From NCBI RefSeq assembly GCF_013342145.1, contig NZ_JABUQZ010000001.1, positions 4,216,001 to 4,280,000 of the forward strand: 64,000 bases of DNA, in the 5' to 3' direction. Under the pieces are notes generated by a model that was given only the letters and a program-made list of their open reading frames with translations, did not search any database and was not told the origin of the DNA. The position numbers were made by a program, and so were the translations under genes. The stretch's first letter is position 1. Each line of letters starts with the position of its first letter. This DNA comes from Haloterrigena gelatinilytica. GTDB taxonomy: Archaea > Halobacteriota > Halobacteria > Halobacteriales > Natrialbaceae. Below are positions 8,663 through 16,051 of this stretch, one piece after another.

Positions 8663-9460
8663 ATGGAATCGGCACTCGAGGAGATCGAGTTCCTCGCGCT
8701 CTCGGCCAACCGCGTCGAGGTGCTCGAGTCCCTCGCCGAGGACGGCCACACCCGCAACGAACTGGCCGCGGCGACGGGGGCCTCGCAGGCGACGCTAGGG
8801 CGCATCCTCGGCGACTTCCGGGAGCGGTCGTGGATCCGCCGGGAGGGCAGCGAGTACGTCGCGACGGCGACGGGACGTCTCGTCGCGTCGGGCATCACCG
8901 ACCTCCAGCGGATCATCGAGACCGAACGGCGACTCCGCGAGGTCGTCGACTACCTGCCGAGCGAAGAACTGACCTTCGACCTCCGGCGGCTGGCCGACGC
9001 GACGATCACCACGCCCAGCCAGACCCGTCCGAACGCGCCGCTGTCGCGGCTGCTCGAGTTGCTCGAGGACGCCGACGACGTTCGGACGGTCTCCCACGCC
9101 TTCAACGAACAGACGCTGTCGGTCGTCCAGGACCGGGCGGAAACGGGCGAGCAGACGTTCCGCGGCGTCTTCTCCCGAAGCGCGATCGAGGCGCTCGTCG
9201 ACGACGCGACGCTCCGTGACCGACTCGAGGCGCTGCTGGCGACCGACGGGACGGCGATCCGGGTCCGCGACGGGTCGGTTCCGCTCGCGGTGATGCTCCT
9301 CGACGACGTCGTCTACCTGCTCTTGCGCGACGACCAGGGCGTCCTGCGGGCGTCGATCGACACCGACGACGAGGCGGTCCGGTCGTGGGCCGAGGAGACC
9401 ATCGCGGAGTACTGGACGAACGCCGACTCGCTGTCGGACGCCGGATTCTCGCTCGAGTGA
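8663..9460 (+). CDS. HTH transcriptional regulator, haloarchaeal winged-helix type
   Basis: The N-terminal 70 residues form a winged helix-turn-helix: ALSANRVEVLESLAEDGHTRNELAAATGASQATLGRILGDFRERSWIRRE. The C-terminal two thirds are an alpha/beta domain shared by many haloarchaeal regulators, probably a ligand or dimer domain, ending AEYWTNADSLS. The ATG at 8663 (MESALEEIEFL) was chosen over one at 8624 because it directly precedes the helix of the DNA-binding domain. It is divergent from the EamA transporter at 7403-8392, the usual arrangement for a local repressor and its target. Confidence 0.8.
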   Translation: MESALEEIEFLALSANRVEVLESLAEDGHTRNELAAATGASQATLGRILGDFRERSWIRREGSEYVATATGRLVASGITDLQRIIETERRLREVVDYLPSEELTFDLRRLADATITTPSQTRPNAPLSRLLELLEDADDVRTVSHAFNEQTLSVVQDRAETGEQTFRGVFSRSAIEALVDDATLRDRLEALLATDGTAIRVRDGSVPLAVMLLDDVVYLLLRDDQGVLRASIDTDDEAVRSWAEETIAEYWTNADSLSDAGFSLE

Positions 9461-9503
9461 CGCCGGCGATACGCTTACGGGGCCGCCCGTGGCAGCGTCG
9501 TCC

Positions 9504-9626
9504 ATGAGCGCGGAGTGGCCTCGAGAGATCGGCGATCACACGGTGTCCGACGAGTGGATCTGCGAGGACTGCGGCGCCAGCTACGCCTGTCTCGACCAGT
9601 TCCGGGAGTCCCCGTGCGAGGCGTAG
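9504..9626 (+). CDS. Very small zinc-binding protein
   Basis: A 40-residue protein with the core WICEDCGASYACLDQFRESPC: a CxxC pair followed by two more cysteines, suggesting a single zinc knuckle or rubredoxin-like ribbon. Haloarchaea encode many such mini-proteins. The ATG at 9504 follows the upstream stop by about 40 bases. The region 9627-9789 to its right shows no further gene. Confidence 0.55.
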   Translation: MSAEWPREIGDHTVSDEWICEDCGASYACLDQFRESPCEA

Positions 9627-9789
9627 CGGCCGCCGGTCCGCGGTTCCTCGCGGGCGCATCGAACGCCGACCCGAGGCGCGTCCCGACCGCCAGCGGCGCG
9701 GTTCGACGACCGACGGGTCCCCGATTTGGTCTCGCAAGCCGTCGATTTGCGGCAACGTATCCGAAACCTCAGTCCCACACCCAGTAACG

Positions 9790-11322
9790 ATGGATCTCCA
9801 CGTCGACTATCGCGTCTCGGTGAGTCTCGTCGGTACCGTCCTGAAGTACATGACCGTCCCGTTGTTTCTGCCGCTGGCGATCGCGGTCATCTACGGGGAG
9901 CCCGTCCTCCCGTTCGTCGTTACGATCCTCGTCGCGCTCGCCGTCGGCCTCGGTTTCGAGGAGCTCCATTCGGAGCCGAAACTCGGGCGGCGCGAGGGCT
10001 TTCTCTTCGTCGCGCTGACGTGGCTCGCCGTCCCGCTGATCGGCACGCTCCCCTATCTCGTCGCCGGTCAGGGAACGATCGCCTCGCCCGCGAACGCGCT
10101 CTTCGAGTCGATGTCCGGGTTCACGACGACGGGGTCGACCGTCCTCGGTGAGATTTCCGTCGAGCGCCACTCCCGATCGGTACTCATGTGGCGCCAGCTG
10201 ACCCAGTGGCTCGGCGGAATGGGGATCATCGTCCTGATGGTCGCGATCCTCCCGCAGCTATCGGTCGGGGGCACACAGCTGATGGAGGAGGAAGCGCCCG
10301 GCTTCAGCATCGAACAGCTCACGCCGGGCATCCGGGAAACCGCGCGTGCGCTGTGGCGGATCTACATCGGCTTCACCGTCCTGGCCTTCGGCCTCTACTA
10401 CGCCCTCCACGCGGGCGGACTCGCCCCGAACATGGATCTCTACAACGCCGTCGCCCACGCGCTCACGACGATGCCGACCGGCGGGTTCTCGCCCGAAGCG
10501 CGCAGTGTCGAGGCGTTCAGCCCCGCCGTCCAGTGGGCGGTGATGCCGTTCATGCTGATCGCCGGCACCAACTTCGCGCTCTTCTGGCACGCGTTCAACG
10601 GTCGCTCGGACCGGCTGTTCGAGAACGCCGAGTTTCGCTCGTACGTCGGGATGGTCGGGCTCGTCGGGGCGATCCTAACCGTTTTTCTGGTGACCGGTCT
10701 CGGACTGGCGGAGACCCCCGAGTTCGTCGGCACCATCTCCGGTAACCTCGAGGCGTCGGCCCGCCACGCGCTGTTCCAGTCGCTGGCGTTTATCACCACG
10801 ACCGGCTACGCCAGCATGGACTTCAACACGTGGAGCGAGCCGACCCAGACCGTCCTCCTGTTCGCGATGTTCCTCGGCGGCTCCGTCGGCTCCGCCGCGG
10901 GCTCGATCAAAATCGTCCGCTGGTACGTCATCCAGCGGGTCGTCCGCCGCGAGCTGCTCACCGACGTCCATCCCAACGCGGTGGTCCCGATCCGCGTCTC
11001 CGGCGAGGTCATCGACGAGGAGACGATCCACGGGCTGCTCGCCTTCACGCTGCTGTTTCTGATCCTGTTCGCCGTCTCGACGATCCTCATCTACTTCGAC
11101 ACCCATCGGATCGAGGAGAACCTGACCGCGCTCGAGGTGATGAGCGCGACGATCGCGACGCTCGGGAACATCGGCCCGGGCTTTGGCATCGTCGGACCCA
11201 TGAACAGCTTCCTGCCGTTCTCGGACGCCGCGAAGCTCTACATGGTGTTTCTCATGTGGATCGGCCGGCTCGAGATCCTCACCGTGCTGGTCGTGCTGAC
11301 GCCGTCGTACTGGTGGGACTGA
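9790..11322 (+). CDS. trkH: TrkH-family potassium uptake protein
   Basis: A 510-residue polytopic membrane protein of the Trk/Ktr/HKT superfamily. It contains the repeated M1-P-M2 elements, with selectivity-filter-like segments SMSGFTTTGSTVL, ALTTMPTGGFSP, ITTTGYASMDF and ATLGNIGPGFG, each carrying the filter glycine. The FLGGSVGSAAGSIKIVR motif, also typical of TrkH, lies at about residue 365. It forms the pore of a potassium uptake system in the cytoplasmic membrane and normally works with a cytosolic TrkA (RCK) partner, which is not in this window. This transport is central to salt-in osmoadaptation. The size is normal. Confidence 0.95.
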   Translation: MDLHVDYRVSVSLVGTVLKYMTVPLFLPLAIAVIYGEPVLPFVVTILVALAVGLGFEELHSEPKLGRREGFLFVALTWLAVPLIGTLPYLVAGQGTIASPANALFESMSGFTTTGSTVLGEISVERHSRSVLMWRQLTQWLGGMGIIVLMVAILPQLSVGGTQLMEEEAPGFSIEQLTPGIRETARALWRIYIGFTVLAFGLYYALHAGGLAPNMDLYNAVAHALTTMPTGGFSPEARSVEAFSPAVQWAVMPFMLIAGTNFALFWHAFNGRSDRLFENAEFRSYVGMVGLVGAILTVFLVTGLGLAETPEFVGTISGNLEASARHALFQSLAFITTTGYASMDFNTWSEPTQTVLLFAMFLGGSVGSAAGSIKIVRWYVIQRVVRRELLTDVHPNAVVPIRVSGEVIDEETIHGLLAFTLLFLILFAVSTILIYFDTHRIEENLTALEVMSATIATLGNIGPGFGIVGPMNSFLPFSDAAKLYMVFLMWIGRLEILTVLVVLTPSYWWD

Positions 11323-11439
11323 CATCCGCCGAGCAGTCTCATACGTTGACGACGCGGCGACTCGGTCTGGCTACGCCTCGAGTGCGAAATCGCGGACGGG
11401 ATCGAAAACGAGGTCCGAACGACGGCGATCGCCCGATCG

Positions 11440-12780
11440 TCAGTTCGCGCGCGGGAAGTTGTCGATCGTGTCCGCGCGGAACGCCTCCTCGTCGAACTCG
11501 TAGTCGCCGTCGAGGAACGCCAGGACCTGCCGGGTGTCTTTGACGGCGTTTTTCAGACAGGTCGAGGCGCCCGGCGACGGCGTGATGTTGAAGATGATGT
11601 CGTCGCCGACGATCTTCGCCTCGCCCATGTCCAGTGACTTCCGCTTCGTGTCGACGATCTGCGGCCGAACGCCGCCGTACCCCTTCGCGCGCTCGATGTC
11701 CTCGAGTTCGACGCTCGGGACGACCTTCTGGACGTGCGGGAGGAACTGTCGCGGGCCGACCTCGGGGACGTCGTAGACGAGGTTCCGGAGGACGTACGGC
11801 AGGAGGATCCGGTCGGACAGGATGTTCGCGTAACTGAGGAACGCCGCCGCGTTCAGTCCGAACACGTCGAGGAAGTCCTTCACGGTCGAGATGCGACCGC
11901 GCTCGAGTGTCGGGACGAGCTTCGCGGTCGGGCCGAACCGCGTGATGGAGTCGTCGTGGACGTCCGCGTCGCCGTGGACCGCGGCGAAGGGGAGCTTCTT
12001 CATCTGGAGGGTGTAGACCTTCCCGTTGAGCAGATCGTCCGCGAGGAAGAAACTCCCCGCGATGGGGAGCAACACTTTCCCCTCGCCGTAGCCGAGTTCC
12101 TTGGCGATCTGGAGGCTGTGCGAACCGGCGGCGACGACGGTGGCCTCACAGTCGAACCGGCCGTCGGTCGTCTCGATCGTGTAGCCGTCGAGCGTCGGCG
12201 TGATGTCCTCGACTTTCGTCCCGGTGAAGACGTCGACGTTGGGCTCGTCCTCGGCCTGTCGGACGAACGACTGCGTCGCCGCCCCGTAGTCGACGACGTA
12301 GCCGTCGGGGGTCTGTAACGCGCGCATCTCCTTCGAGGGGTCTCGACCCTCCACGACCTTCGGCTCGTAGTCGGCGATCTCCTCACGCTCGATCATCCGG
12401 AGCTTCGGGAAGAGGTCGCCGAACCCCTCGCCCTCGTAGCGCTGCTCGAGTTCCGCGACTTCCGCCTTGCCGACGCCCAGCACCATCTTGCTGCGCTTGT
12501 CGTGCATCTCGCGGTCGTCGTCGTGGTTCTCGAGATAGCCCGCGAGGAGCTCCGCCCCTTCTTTGACTTCTTCGGCCTTCTCGAGGGTGTAGTTGGTCTC
12601 GATATCGCCGAAGTGGAGCGTCTGGGAGTTGTTGGTGTGGTTCGTGTTGATCGCCGCGATCTCCCGTTCCTTCTCGATCAGTGCGATGGAGTCGACGTCC
12701 GAGAACTTCGCGGTGGTGTACAGAAGCGACGCACCGCTGATCCCACCGCCGACGATAACGAGGTCATATTTGCCAGACAT
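11440..12780 (-). CDS. mqo: Malate:quinone oxidoreductase-type FAD-dependent dehydrogenase
   Basis: A 446-residue flavoprotein. The dinucleotide-binding loop VGGGISG is at residues 9-15, followed by the IEKEREIAAINTNHTNNSQTLHFG segment typical of malate:quinone oxidoreductases, and the C-terminal SPGASTCLKNA motif. The reaction would be malate to oxaloacetate with electrons passed to menaquinone at the membrane. It is somewhat shorter than bacterial Mqo, as usual in haloarchaea. It may instead be a related L-2-hydroxyglutarate-type dehydrogenase, but the NHTNNSQTLHFGDIETNY stretch favours Mqo. A single-gene unit. Confidence 0.8.
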   Translation of the reverse strand: MSGKYDLVIVGGGISGASLLYTTAKFSDVDSIALIEKEREIAAINTNHTNNSQTLHFGDIETNYTLEKAEEVKEGAELLAGYLENHDDDREMHDKRSKMVLGVGKAEVAELEQRYEGEGFGDLFPKLRMIEREEIADYEPKVVEGRDPSKEMRALQTPDGYVVDYGAATQSFVRQAEDEPNVDVFTGTKVEDITPTLDGYTIETTDGRFDCEATVVAAGSHSLQIAKELGYGEGKVLLPIAGSFFLADDLLNGKVYTLQMKKLPFAAVHGDADVHDDSITRFGPTAKLVPTLERGRISTVKDFLDVFGLNAAAFLSYANILSDRILLPYVLRNLVYDVPEVGPRQFLPHVQKVVPSVELEDIERAKGYGGVRPQIVDTKRKSLDMGEAKIVGDDIIFNITPSPGASTCLKNAVKDTRQVLAFLDGDYEFDEEAFRADTIDNFPRAN

Positions 12781-13237
12781 GGTTGGTTTCGGTAGGTACC
12801 CGTTTCGACCGCTGTACTCCGAACGGATAACTCATATTCTTTCGATTGAACTTTCGTCGATCGACGAATATCCTCTCGACGGGGAGAGAATCCAATAGTT
12901 AGCTTCGTTTCGACGAAACCGCTCGACGTATACCGTCCCCGTTCCATCGTTCCGTGCAGTTCGCACACATCGACTCGGTCCGTACGGTCGATACGTAGCC
13001 GTCTCCCCCGATCGTGTTTCGGCAGCTGTCGACAGGGATCGTCCGAGTGTGACGGCAGGGTGGTTTCGTTGTACTGGGAGTAGCAGCCGTCTATCCGTTT
13101 AATCTGTGGCTTAAATATACGCTTGGTACCGTTGTTCTGACGGACCGTCCGCTGTCGGCAAAGAATTTCAACCGGCGCCTCTATCATCAATACGTGAAGA
13201 TCGAGCTCGATCTGATAGCGTTGGTGATGCCGTCGTG
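12781..13237. other. Intergenic region without a recognisable gene
   Basis: About 455 bases between the divergently transcribed flavoprotein and the membrane hydrolase-like gene. I see no convincing open frame on either strand. AT-rich patches at 12,825-12,850 and 13,095-13,135 probably hold the two promoters. No repeat or hairpin stands out. Confidence 0.5.
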
Positions 13238-13804
13238 ATGCCGTGGGGACACGCGGCATTCGGCTACGTCCTGTACTCCCTCGGCCACCGGTTCGTGACG
13301 CGCGAGCCGCCGAACGGTCCGCTCGTCGTTCTGGCGCTCCTGTTCGGCACGCAGCTTCCGGACCTCGTGGACAAAACGCTCTCGTGGGGTCTCAATCTCT
13401 TTCCCCAGGGATATTCGGTGGCACACTCCGTTTTCGTCGCCGTCCCGATCGGGTTGCTCGTCCTCGGGGCGACGGCGTCCGACCGCCGCGATATCGGCAT
13501 CGCGTTCACCCTGGGCTACTGGTCGCACCTCCTCGGCGACGCGATTCTGGCGGTTCCGAAACTCGGCGTGTCGCCGAGCGATCGGCTCCTCTGGCCCGTC
13601 GTTACGCTTCCGCCGTACCAGTCCGAGGTGACGCTTATCGGCCGCGTCACCCAGGTCATCAGCGCGTTTTTCGGCGAGGTTCTCACTACCGAGCAGCTCG
13701 TCTTCCTCGCGCTCTACTCGACCCCGTATCTGCTGGTGTTCGCGCTCTGGCTGGTCGACGGCGCGCCCGGCGTCGCGCACTTCCTGCGCGCGGACGATAG
13801 CTAG
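13238..13804 (+). CDS. YdjM/LexA-binding-type membrane metal-dependent hydrolase
   Basis: A 188-residue membrane protein with about five hydrophobic segments. It carries the histidine/aspartate pattern of the YdjM (DUF457) family: the early His in WGHAAFGY, PDLVDK near residue 47, AHSVF near 67 and HLLGDAI near 100, which line up as a metal site within the membrane. Bacterial relatives are described as inner-membrane hydrolases of unclear substrate. The ATG at 13238 overlaps a GTG at 13235 and is preferred. Stands alone. Confidence 0.75.
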   Translation: MPWGHAAFGYVLYSLGHRFVTREPPNGPLVVLALLFGTQLPDLVDKTLSWGLNLFPQGYSVAHSVFVAVPIGLLVLGATASDRRDIGIAFTLGYWSHLLGDAILAVPKLGVSPSDRLLWPVVTLPPYQSEVTLIGRVTQVISAFFGEVLTTEQLVFLALYSTPYLLVFALWLVDGAPGVAHFLRADDS

Positions 13805-13950
13805 CGACGCCTGCCGGAGCGGGTGTTGCGCACCGATCGCTTCGAGACCGATAGCAAACGAACTCGGAAAGGGGGACGAGACGTCGTCTCTTCTCACGCG
13901 CATCGAATTGCGGGCAAGGTCCCGAACCATCACGGAAGCCGGGACGCCCG

Positions 13951-14367
13951 TTACTCCTGCAGTTGGCGCTCCTCGTCGTGCTGGACGACGACGAACTCCC
14001 CCGATCCGGTGACCTCGAGCTGGTAGGTCTCCTCCCAAGACTGTCCGATCACGTTCGAAAGCGACCTGTCGACGTGGCTGCCCGGTTCGGTGCCGCTCCA
14101 GGCAACGGTCGCGCCGGGGTCGGTCCGGACCGGCGGTTGCAACACCAGTGACTCTCCGTGGGTCGCGATCGCGACGCTCCCGGGTCCTAGCAACGAGACG
14201 TTGGTCAGTCGCCGGCCGAGAACCCCGCGATGCTCTTGATAGTCCGAAGAAATACCGTGCCCCGCGTAGGAGCGGTTCTCCGTGCCCTCGGTGATTCGGG
14301 TCTCTCCGTCGGTAGTGATCTGTTTTCGGGTACCGACTGCAGGATCCGTAAAGCCCGTCTCGATCTT
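13951..14367 (-). pseudogene. Remnant of an AIM24-family gene (C-terminal part)
   Basis: An open frame of 138 codons without ATG or GTG. A stop lies directly upstream at 14368-14370 and the only TTG is at 14193. Its translation has the end of the haloarchaeal AIM24 (DUF124) family: GPGSVAIATHGESLVLQPP, then ATVAWSG and SWEETYQLEVTGSGEFVVVQ. The N-terminal half of the family is missing, so this is probably a decayed or truncated copy. Translation of an 80-residue product from the TTG cannot be excluded. Confidence 0.45.
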
Positions 14368-14476
14368 TCAGCAGTTCTGAAGCAGTAGATCGCCTGATTT
14401 CTCACGGAACCGTCGATTAGCGCTAAGCCTCTATCCGTGTACTGTTCCCACGACCCACTCCCGTGGATCGAACCGT

Positions 14477-15781
14477 ATGAACCAGCGAACCCGCGTCACC
14501 GTCGCCGCCGTCGTCATCGCCCTTCTGATCGCATCGCTCGGGGTTCAGGCGGCCGTTATCGAACGCGAACACAGGGTCGTCAACGACGACGGGCGGTATC
14601 CCGGGAACACGCTCGTCGGCGTCCATTCGTACGACGAGACCGGTCGGATCGTCGAACTGACACCGGACGGCGAGGTCGCCTGGGAGTGGTCGGTGCCCGA
14701 ATCGCGGGTGTTCGGGGTCGAACAGCTCGACGAGGAGACGGTGCTGGCGGCCGTCGCCGTCAAGCGGCTCGCCGAAGACTGCGACGAGGAATACCTCGAG
14801 TACGAGGAGAAGGACGGCCACTGCGTCCACAATCGCGTCGTCGAGATCGACAAAGAATCGGGCGAGGCCGTCTGGGAGTACGACTGGTACGACGAGTTCA
14901 TCGCCTGGCACGAGGTCCACGACGTCGAGCGACTCGAGAACGGCGAGACGGCGATCGCGGACATGGGGAACGATCGCGCGTTCACCGTCGATCGCGACGG
15001 CGAGATCACCTGGGAGTGGCACGCCGAAGACCACCTGACGCCCGGCACGCCGTTCTACGAGGAGTACGGCGGCCCCGAGAAAGAGGGGGAACACGACGAC
15101 TGGACCCACATGAACGACATCGACCGCCTCGAGAACGGCAACTTCCAGCTGAGCATTCGCAACTTCGACGTGATCGTCGAGGTCGATCCGGAGACCGACG
15201 AGGTAGTCGACGTCGTCGGCGAACCGGGGAATCACAGCGTGCTGGACAAACAGCACAACCCCCACCGCATCGAAGACCAGGGGACGATGGTCGTCGCCGA
15301 CAGCGAGAACGGCCGCGTCGTCGAACTCGACGTCGAGTCCGAGGAGCGCATCTGGCGCTACACCGGCCCCGCGAGCGACTCACTCCAGTGGCCTCGAGAC
15401 GCGGACCGACTGCCCAACGGCAACACGCTCATCACCGACTCCCGGAACAACCGCGTGCTCGAGGTCGATCCCGACGGCGAGATCGTCTGGCAGTTCGGCG
15501 ACCCCGACGGGACGGTCGTTCCGCTGCCGTACGAAGCCGATCGCATCGGCGCCGGCGAACGGTCGGACGTCCCGCCGGGGAGCGAACTGACCGCGGTCGA
15601 GGACGAACCCGACGCCGTCACGGCGACGATTCGCGAGTGGGAGGCCATGGCCCAGTACGTCTTCCCGACGTGGATGCACCTCCCGCAGATACTGCACGTC
15701 GTCGGCATCGCCCTCGGGGTCCTGTGGCTCTGTGCGGAGGGGTGCGTCGTCGGCTGGCGTCGGCTCGCTGTCAGTGGATGA
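14477..15781 (+). CDS. Arylsulfotransferase (ASST)-like beta-propeller membrane protein
   Basis: A 434-residue protein with an N-terminal hydrophobic segment (residues 7-28) that anchors or exports it, and a C-terminal TM segment (about 400-420). Between them are repeated propeller blades of the form W.W..P, DVERLENGET, DIDRLENGNF, DADRLPNGNT, each about 50 residues, as in ASST/PQQ-like proteins. The His-rich segment WTHMNDIDR resembles the family's catalytic region. Aryl-sulfate sulfotransferases move sulfate between phenols outside the membrane; whether this protein is catalytic is not clear. The start follows a short leader and matches the signal segment. Confidence 0.75.
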   Translation: MNQRTRVTVAAVVIALLIASLGVQAAVIEREHRVVNDDGRYPGNTLVGVHSYDETGRIVELTPDGEVAWEWSVPESRVFGVEQLDEETVLAAVAVKRLAEDCDEEYLEYEEKDGHCVHNRVVEIDKESGEAVWEYDWYDEFIAWHEVHDVERLENGETAIADMGNDRAFTVDRDGEITWEWHAEDHLTPGTPFYEEYGGPEKEGEHDDWTHMNDIDRLENGNFQLSIRNFDVIVEVDPETDEVVDVVGEPGNHSVLDKQHNPHRIEDQGTMVVADSENGRVVELDVESEERIWRYTGPASDSLQWPRDADRLPNGNTLITDSRNNRVLEVDPDGEIVWQFGDPDGTVVPLPYEADRIGAGERSDVPPGSELTAVEDEPDAVTATIREWEAMAQYVFPTWMHLPQILHVVGIALGVLWLCAEGCVVGWRRLAVSG

Positions 15782-16049
15782 GATTCTCGGGACACTCGAA
15801 ACTCGCGTGTTTGTCGGTGTAGAGCGAGATATTCCGATTGTCACAATAGGACGCTAGTTTTGCCGGACGAAGTTCCCAGCCGAGGAGGAGAAGCGCGTTC
15901 TCGTCGTCTCGATGCCAGACCGTTACGATGATATCGTCAGCCGGGGCGTTTCTAAGCGATTCGCCGGCCGAAACGCGGAGACGTCTCTCGAGGTCTTCGC
16001 GTCGATTTCGTAGCCGAAGACCTCGAAACCGTGAGCGGAGAAGCTCTCG
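15771..16049 (-). pseudogene. Fragment of an unidentified protein
   Basis: Between the propeller gene and the glycosidase, the minus strand holds a coding-like frame without a start codon. It translates to Arg-rich sequence followed by DDIIVTVWHRDDENALLLLGWELRP and ends ASFECPENLIH at a TGA at 15771. It slightly overlaps the 3' end of 14477-15781. The balanced hydrophobic/acidic composition suggests the end of a real gene whose 5' part was lost. I do not recognise the family. Confidence 0.3.
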
Positions 16050-16051
16050 GA

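Noticed and set aside
12678-13259. Minus-strand frame spanning the gap after the flavoprotein gene
   Set aside because: It overlaps the flavoprotein start in another phase, with scattered basic residues and no domain; treated as non-coding.
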